Assembly: GCA_943737045.1 (NCBI GenBank)
Contig: CALSFV010000014.1
Coordinates: 806,001 to 870,000, forward strand
DNA length: 64,000 nucleotides
Source: Parapristionchus giblindavisi
Taxonomy: Eukaryota; Nematoda; Chromadorea; Rhabditida; Diplogasteridae
Direction: 5' to 3'
Position numbers and translations under genes: made by a program. The notes beneath the pieces are model-generated. The model saw only the letters and a program-made list of their open reading frames with translations. It made no database searches and was not told where the DNA came from. Of this stretch, positions 57,924-64,000 are shown in pieces (position 1 is the first letter of the stretch; each line of letters opens with the position of its first letter).

Positions 57924-58650
57924 GTAATATATTTCATACTGCTCAGAGAAATTCCACAATTAGAAAGACTTTGACAAACTATATCACAGCTATTTTTTCG
58001 TTGAGGCCTCTCTCTCTACCTATCGTTCCACGATATGCGTTAATTGTAAGGAATGACTACTTAGTCCAGACACAAAAAAGAAACTACATAGCAAATAGTG
58101 CAAATGCGAACAGTTCTCATAGAGTCCTTAAAGGCATACCACGAGCTAATTTGAAACTCTCCGCACTGTCAATTCTCTCTCATTTTCTTTTCTACGAACA
58201 AGTCCTGCCAGAACGGTGAATCAAAGTATCTCCGGCGGGATTCCTTAAAAGTTAATGACAAAAGCGTCAAATATTACTTATTTACTTATATGTACATGAC
58301 AAGTTCTCTGCGCTTTGATCAACATATTCATAGCTCATAAAAACATGGCCAGCTCAATTCGGTAGTTGACCACTCTTGTATGTTTTACGCTTTTTTCTTC
58401 TGAGCATGATTGTAGTAGCGCATGCAATGATCTTTCCTGTGGTTTTCCTGATGAAATTTCGATTGAAGCTGCGATATTTTGAAATTGTTATTCATAGTAT
58501 TTTAGCCTCAGGACTCAAGTTTGTACAAAACATGTATTGGTCGGAAAACGGAAAACGAAAAATGCAGTCCTGATGCGCACACACGAGTGGTCAACTAACG
58601 CGCACCCTGTGAAGTTTAATCGTCAATGCTTCAATACTCACAGAGACGGA
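57924..58650. other. Intergenic, no gene seen
   Basis: 58125-58220 resembles the GAAACTCTC hairpin MITE. No exon 8 homologue of the ZYG-11 gene was found. The ORF at 58376-58573 is unsupported. Confidence 0.55.
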
Positions 58651-59400
58651 ACTTATAACACGGGTCTCCGGTAAAAGTGTAGCAACGCCTGCCACAAGGA
58701 AAATTTTTTTTGTCTCCGATTTCGATGAAAGTCGGTCAGTGGGTGTGGTTGGGGGTCATGATAAGTAATTTGTGCAATAGTGTTTCAATAACTGGCTTGA
58801 AACAGCCGACAAAATCGGTGTTGATTAGGTTTTCCTCGAATAACTCGAAAATGGGCTGTCATAGCTATTCGATCACGGTATTGAGGGGACAGAAATACGG
58901 TAAATGAACAACATACGGACTTTGTACGTGATCCGTTTACTTATTTTCCGCAATAATACTGATGATCTCAAGAGAAAATTTTCGAGAACAGGTCACCTTT
59001 TAGTTCTCAAAATTAGTTTTTTGCGTTTTTTTTTTGAAGTGGCTTGGCCTTCTCATGACCCCCAACCACACCCACTGACCGACTTTAATTTAATTTAATT
59101 TATCTACGCCCGAGGCGCAACGAGACATGAGAAAAATTCAAAGGGATAAAGAACATGATATAATATAATATTGACTCTCCAGACTGGTGGGGGGAGGGGA
59201 TTTACAAAGGGCGTAATTCGTGAATGATGGGGTGATGGGAAAGCCGGTTTTTGAAGATACTGGGATTGGTTGATGAAGTGATGAGTGGAGGTAATTGGGA
59301 GTACCATCTTCATCGAAATCGGAGACAAAAAAATTTTCCTAGTGGCAGAGCCGGCCGTTTTTGCTACACTTTTACAGGAGACCCGTGATAAACGATATAA
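58651..59400. mobile_element. 750-bp foldback element
   Basis: Arms GGGTCTCCGGTAAAAGTGTA and complement, both containing GTCTCCGATTTCGATGAA. A second inner pair (GGGTGTGGTTGGGGGTCATG and complement, 58741 and 59055) suggests nested folding. Confidence 0.8.
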
Positions 59401-59583
59401 CAAGTGTAGCATGCCATAATGTGGAGGGGGTAAAGGTAGTAAAGGTACAACCCGTTAGGGTTGCAGGAACGGGGGCGAATTCTACGCACCCTATTGCCAT
59501 CCCTTCCCTTCTCTCTATCAATCGCCCGTGAGAGGCACTCTCTCCCTTCCTAACTTCGTATTTTGCCACACCGCGGCTAGAGA

Positions 59584-59619
59584 GTGCGTAGTCCCCGCAC
59601 CTTTGCGGGGACTACGCAC
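59584..59619. other. Perfect 15-bp hairpin
   Basis: GTGCGTAGTCCCCGC and its exact complement, separated by six bases ACCTTT. GC-rich against its surroundings. Not part of a longer recognised element. Confidence 0.75.
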
Positions 59620-60424
59620 TATCTCTCGCCTCTCCGTGACCCTGTCCCTACTCTCTCTTCACTCCACCCGCCTCGCCCCATTGAGGCACGTTTGAAGACA
59701 TATCTAACTCCCCTCTCATCTAACAAGAGCTTAGAGATAAGAGCTTGTGAGAGCTTAGTAGTCAACAGCAAAGTTATAGCTCACATCGACCCGGTTCTGA
59801 TTCTTTATTGGAAGAGCCGATACACTCAAAACAAACGAAATTACATAGGTTCAAATCAGTGACTCAAAAAATATTTGAAAAAAAACTTTACTGTGTGTAA
59901 AAGAATAATTAACAATTTAAACACATGATTTTTATCCGAACAGTGATAAAGCTGTCATCAAAGAAATCAACTGAATTCTGAACGTGAAAATTATGATACC
60001 ATAACTTTTGATAATGTAGTGACTTGTCACTACTTTCGCTTAGAATTAGTTTATTAGCAATACTATTGACATTCGTTCCAATTACCGTTCAAAATAGAAT
60101 TGGTATGGACACTGTGGATAGTTGAATTTCTCTCAATGATCAGAGGAATCATAGGAATCAGAGGATTCACTATTTTTCACGGACTTGAATGAAGTATTAT
60201 CTAAATGATTTTAGTGTGGGTCTGTTTGCCCAATGCACTTATGTATAATAAAAAAGTGAAAAAAAGCAATCGCTAGCGCAGCGAAGCTAAACTGGTATAC
60301 TGTAGAATGTTTCGTTAAATGTGTTAACATGATTTCTTCACCTTATTATGAATGTATCTTCATTACATGACTCCATTCAGTGAATTCAGACAAATCCTTG
60401 CATTATTCATTTGCAAAACTGGTA
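59620..60424. other. Intergenic, no gene seen
   Basis: AT-rich from 59830. ORF at 59584-59862 has no family features. Confidence 0.5.
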
Positions 60425-61070
60425 TTCGGTAGGGACAGAAAATTATTTTTTTCTGAAATCAGAAAACAGAAATTTCTGTTTTCAAAAAGCAGAAAAAAAC
60501 AGAAAATTCAGAAAAAACAGAAAATGTCATAAAATCTTTGCTTTGCCTTGTTTTCTTAATGTTTTTATTAGTTTTGTGGTAAAACCAATTTCGCATACAT
60601 TTTTATCTAGGCGCCAGCGAAAAACAGCAAATTGTAAAACTATAGAATCGAAACGATACCGATTTCAGTTGACTAAATCCAACTCCGAGATACCGATCTC
60701 GAAATTTTCGGCCGTATATACACAGAGATTAAAATTGCCCGAGTAGGGATAGTTTGTGAACGATTTTCCATTATCCTGGCAAATGCTTCCCTGTATGTGA
60801 CAAATAGCTGTTTTTTTTGTTTTTCGACTACCATTTGCCAGAATGTGGACAAATCGTGCACACAAGTAAGGAAAGATGGGAAATCTGATGCCCTAATTGG
60901 GCCAATTTACTCTCTCTGTGAACGGTATTTGAAAAAAAAACTTCATAAATGCAACAATAAATGAGTTTTTTTCTTTTTTTTTGAAACTTTCAACATATAT
61001 TTTTTTCTGAAAATTTTCTGTTTTAAAAATATATTTTCTGTTTTGGTCAGAAAATTTTCTGCCCTCCAAA
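60425..61070. mobile_element. 640-bp element with CAGAAAATTTTCTG-type ends
   Basis: Left end AGGGACAGAAAATTATTTTT and right end AGAAAATTTTCTGCCCTCC, with many GAAAACAGAAA words. It encloses the GCCC-hairpin relative at 60715-60925. Confidence 0.65.
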
Positions 61071-61079
61071 ATGACCAGG

Positions 61080-61650
61080 GGTCCGTCCAATCTGTCAAAA
61101 AAGATGCGAATAAAGTTGCGAACAAAGTTCGCAACTTTGTTCGCATCTTTTTCTCTAAATCTCTCGAAATACACGCTCTCTAATTCTCTCTAACAAAAGT
61201 TGCGAAGAAAGTTGCGACCAAAAGATCGCAACAAAGTTGCGAACTTTGTTGCGAGGTCGGTTAGAGCAGGCGAGAGAGTGTGCATTTGAAGAGGAGCAGA
61301 AAAAGTAAACGGAGCTTTACATAAAGTTGCGAAGAAAGTTGAATTTACAAATGTGCCAGTTTGATGGTTAAATTGCTATTGCTCAACTCTCGATGAAAGT
61401 GTGTTCAATGCTTTATATATATTTTTTGTGAAAACACTTTTCATTTACACGAAAACTGTACAAGAAATCGTGTGGATTCTCAGACCCACTTTCGAATCTT
61501 CGAGAATGCGTGTGCTCCGCGCGCTGCGGACGAGGGAGAGCACACGCGTGCGTGCGTGCGTGCGTGCGAGGGTGCGACTTGACTGATTGCCTGTTCTTTC
61601 TCTCACTTTTTGCTTTCCGATAGTATTTATCAGTAATATAATGAATTTAG
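61080..61650. repeat. 5' flank of glycogen synthase locus, duplicated at 15.96-16.55 kb
   Basis: Starts with AAAGTTGCGAAC inverted words (61108-61150 is a hairpin) and continues with TCGATGAAAGTGTGTTCAAT and a (CGTG)n run at 61543-61570. The parallel to 16020-16550 is clear in order and wording. Confidence 0.75.
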
Positions 61651-61797
61651 GTTATGTAAAGATGGCTCGCGTGTTTCCGTCTGCTTTCCCACCTGGCTTT
61701 AGTGCCGTGGGCGCGCTTCGGGCTCATCTGTAGAACGACTAGAGTTACCGACGCTCGAATCGACGACACGAGTCTGTCCGCAGGGGGCACTCCCACA

Positions 61798-62286
61798 ATG
61801 CCTGGTTCGATTGTTGAACAGGCCGAGATTCCGCAACCACCTAATCTACCGCTGCATTTCGCGCCACCAGGTGAGTGCGTGTTTCGACTTTGCTTTTATT
61901 CATATACTCGCTTTTCAATTTTCTATCGTGGGCTCGCATTCAAACATTCTGAGATGTAATAGCCTTTGGTTTCATAGGATCGCCCATTTTCACTTGTATA
62001 AGGGTTGATTTCTTGATCATTTCAATCAATGCTATTTTTAATAATAAAGGTTTGATTATGCTGTAATTGTAGGCGCCCTTCCGCTTCCGCTTCCGCCACC
62101 ACCACCTCCACCATCAGTATCAGAAGATGCACGACCATATGTAGTCGATCCAGCCACATCCGCGTCCATCCTGACTCCACCCTCGCCGTCACCGGCAAGT
62201 GTGCTCTCGGGCCGAAACTTGTGTTACTGCCCTCTTTGGCCTGCCACCAGACTTACTACCTCCGCTCTATGCGTCCATACTAACTG
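61798..62286 (+). CDS. Two proline-rich exons upstream of the glycogen synthase exons
   Basis: Exon 61798-61870 (ATG, MPGSIVEQAEIPQPPNLPLH then FAPP) joins by GTGAGT and an ATTGTAG acceptor, in matching phase, to 62073-62286: ALPLPLPPPPPPPSVSEDAR, then a Ser/Pro-rich stretch, ending at a GTGCGT donor. The reading phase at that donor does not fit the next clear exon (62606), so an exon may be missing between, or this is a separate gene piece. Low-complexity composition limits recognition. An upstream in-frame extension to about 61702 without an ATG is possible. Confidence 0.4.
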
Positions 62287-62605
62287 GTGCGTAACTTTTT
62301 AAAATCATTATTATACGTAATTTATTCATCATCTTCCATTTTTCATCTTCTTTCATCTTTAATTTCGTTAACGGTTGTTAACCACTTCAAAAATAGTTGG
62401 AATTACTTTTGGAACCGCCATCCGTGAAATAGGTATCCATACAAAACACAGAAAGGACTACACGCTGCCCTTGTTAGTTATGCCTACATTATTTCTGTTG
62501 AAAAGTCTTGAACAGACTACATACCAGTGAAAACACCCCTGTTTCTCACCACTACCCGGTTCGTATTCTCTCTCTCTTTATATTTTTGTAACGTTCGTAT
62601 TATAG

Positions 62606-64000
62606 GCAGATGCTGGTTTCGGCTCCTCGCTGCCACCTTCGGAGGAGTTGGAGGTGGAATCGGCGCCCATCGACGGCTACCCGAAGGTCGTGCTCTTCGA
62701 CATTGGATCGGCCGCGTGGAAACTGGACCAGTGGAAGGTGAATTATTGATTGATTGGTTGATCTTTTGGTCTTTAGAACTCTTGATTCCTTAACTATACG
62801 TTATCGATCTATTATATCTTGTCTGTGTCTGTCTGGGCATTTTGATCTACGATGTCTGGAATCGGTTGAGTCCTGTCACGGAAAGTTATTGACTGATTGA
62901 TGAATCGAATCGCTTGCAGGCTGAACTATGGGAGGCGACGCACATTGGCATTCCGTGGCACGATCGCGAGAGCAACGACTGCCTCATCCTCGGCTTCATG
63001 GTGGCCATCTTCCTGCAGAAGGTACTGTAGTTTGATTTTATTTGTAATTTGTAGCTTGATCAATATCAACAATATCCATTTGCAGTTTGAGCAACGCGCC
63101 TCTGCTGATCGACCGGCGTTTGTCGTGGGACACGTAGGACACTTTGTTGTGGAAGAGTTGCAGGTATCGATTGATTATTATGTCTACCGTATCTTTGAAT
63201 TTATCGATTGATTGCTGCTGTTACCATTGAAGTGGAAGCTGGTGTATTAAGATTGTAATATTGATTTATCGATTGATTATATCTTCCGTATCTTTGAATT
63301 TATCGATTGATTTCTAATCTCCATTGAAGTAGAAGATGAAGTATTAAGATTGTAATATCGATTTGATAGATATATTTATCGATTGATCTCCAGGCAGATG
63401 TGGGCTTGATCATGCCCCGTTCTTGGAAGACGAACGTCTCGCTTGTCTTCACGACGCACGCGACGCTGCTCGGGCGCCATTTGTGTGCCACCCGCTCCGA
63501 TCTCTACAACCACATTGAGCATGTTGGTCTCTTTGATCTTTGAAATTTGGACTTTGTGCTATTTATCTCTGACCAGACATTGATCGTTGACCCTGTCTCA
63601 GTTTGACTGCGATCGTGAGGCGAACGAGAAGCAGATCTACCATCGGTACTGCTTGGAACACGCGGCCGCGAATATGCCCCACATCTTCACCACTGTCAGG
63701 TAAGTAGTATTGAGACAAAAGTACGTTACGAACTACCGAGCCTGACCGCATTTTAAGCCGAAAATTCACGAAAAATCGAAAAATGCAAATCGGTGTTAAA
63801 TTCCGTCAAATGCAGCAACGCAATACTTCTTAACTAATCCGTTTGACTATATTTGAACAAGTTAGAATCAAGCGAATATGTTTTTTAGTATTAAAAATAA
63901 ATGTATATTAATTAATTAATTAATAGTGACATCACGGGTCAGTCGATGCGAGCACCTGCTCAAGCGCAAGCCGGACATTCTCACGCCGAACGGTCTCCAC
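62606..64000 (+). CDS. gsy-1: Glycogen synthase-like gene, both ends incomplete
   Basis: Exons 62606-62737, 62920-63021, 63086-63163, 63394-63522, 63602-63699, 63927 (or 63943)-64000+. Family blocks: DGYPKVVLFDIGSAAWKLDQ, GIPWHDRESNDCLILGFMVA, NVSLVFTTHATLLGRHLCAT, FDCDREANEKQIYHRYCLEH, EHLLKRKPDILTPNGLH. The first five are phase-consistent and open. Oddities: no GGIYTV and KYGRW exons before 62606, replaced by SSLPPSEELEVESAP; the HFHEW sugar-binding motif reads HFVVEEL; the sixth exon is one base out of frame from the normal acceptor (63921-63926) but falls into frame if the CAG at 63940-63942 is used, at the cost of ITGLEA. Likely a chimaeric or decaying copy; a functional gene may lie elsewhere. 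The orthology is sure, activity doubtful. Confidence 0.75.

Overview
The window is eukaryotic nuclear DNA, most likely from a rhabditid-type nematode. Support: many short introns with GT...TTTCAG borders; start codons placed directly behind a TTTCAG acceptor, as at spliced-leader sites; a nematode-style nuclear receptor; a ZYG-11-family gene; and introns full of the CTACCGTA/TACAGTA words and ATCGATTGAT runs common in such genomes. Assignment below genus-rank confidence is not possible by eye. Coding exons were joined by hand from splice-site phase and protein-family knowledge.

Layout. 1-5.1 kb (+): 3' part of a nuclear hormone receptor (second zinc finger, hinge, whole ligand-binding domain, LBD). 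5.1-15.6 kb (+): two more copies of the last six LBD exons without a DNA-binding domain, solo exons, and a 2.9-kb array of a 20-bp satellite. 15.8-19.2 kb (+): a duplicated segment carrying a broken glycogen synthase gene. 20.1-24.4 kb: tRNA-Thr-like terminal-inverted-repeat (TIR) elements and a 1.9-kb foldback. 24.8-25.4 kb (-): a small secreted peptide gene. 26.65-34.06 kb: a giant palindrome whose arms carry LBD exons, foldback halves and an exon of a small gene with a triple HIxxFxxRYY motif. 37.3-38.3 kb (-): a gene encoding a decapeptide-repeat protein. 40.4-51.9 kb (-): a ZYG-11/ZER-1-family gene whose introns hold many insertions and a 1.15-kb array of GAGTCA units. 53.6-57.9 kb (+): a head-to-head, 3'-truncated paralogue of it. 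61.1-64.0 kb (+): a second glycogen-synthase-like locus that runs off the window.

The theme is segmental and inverted duplication. The LBD exon block occurs as five multi-exon sets plus solo exons, the glycogen synthase block twice, and the ZYG-11 block twice in inverted orientation. Between them lie non-autonomous inverted-repeat elements, many with readable target-site duplications (8 bp, TTAA, TA, TCA). The most interesting items are the single DNA-binding domain followed by phase-compatible LBD cassettes, a dispersed hairpin with compensatory base changes, tRNA-Thr-like sequences inside TIR elements, arrays that spell known transcription-factor sites (CTTTGAT, TGAGTCA), and two novel small repeat proteins.
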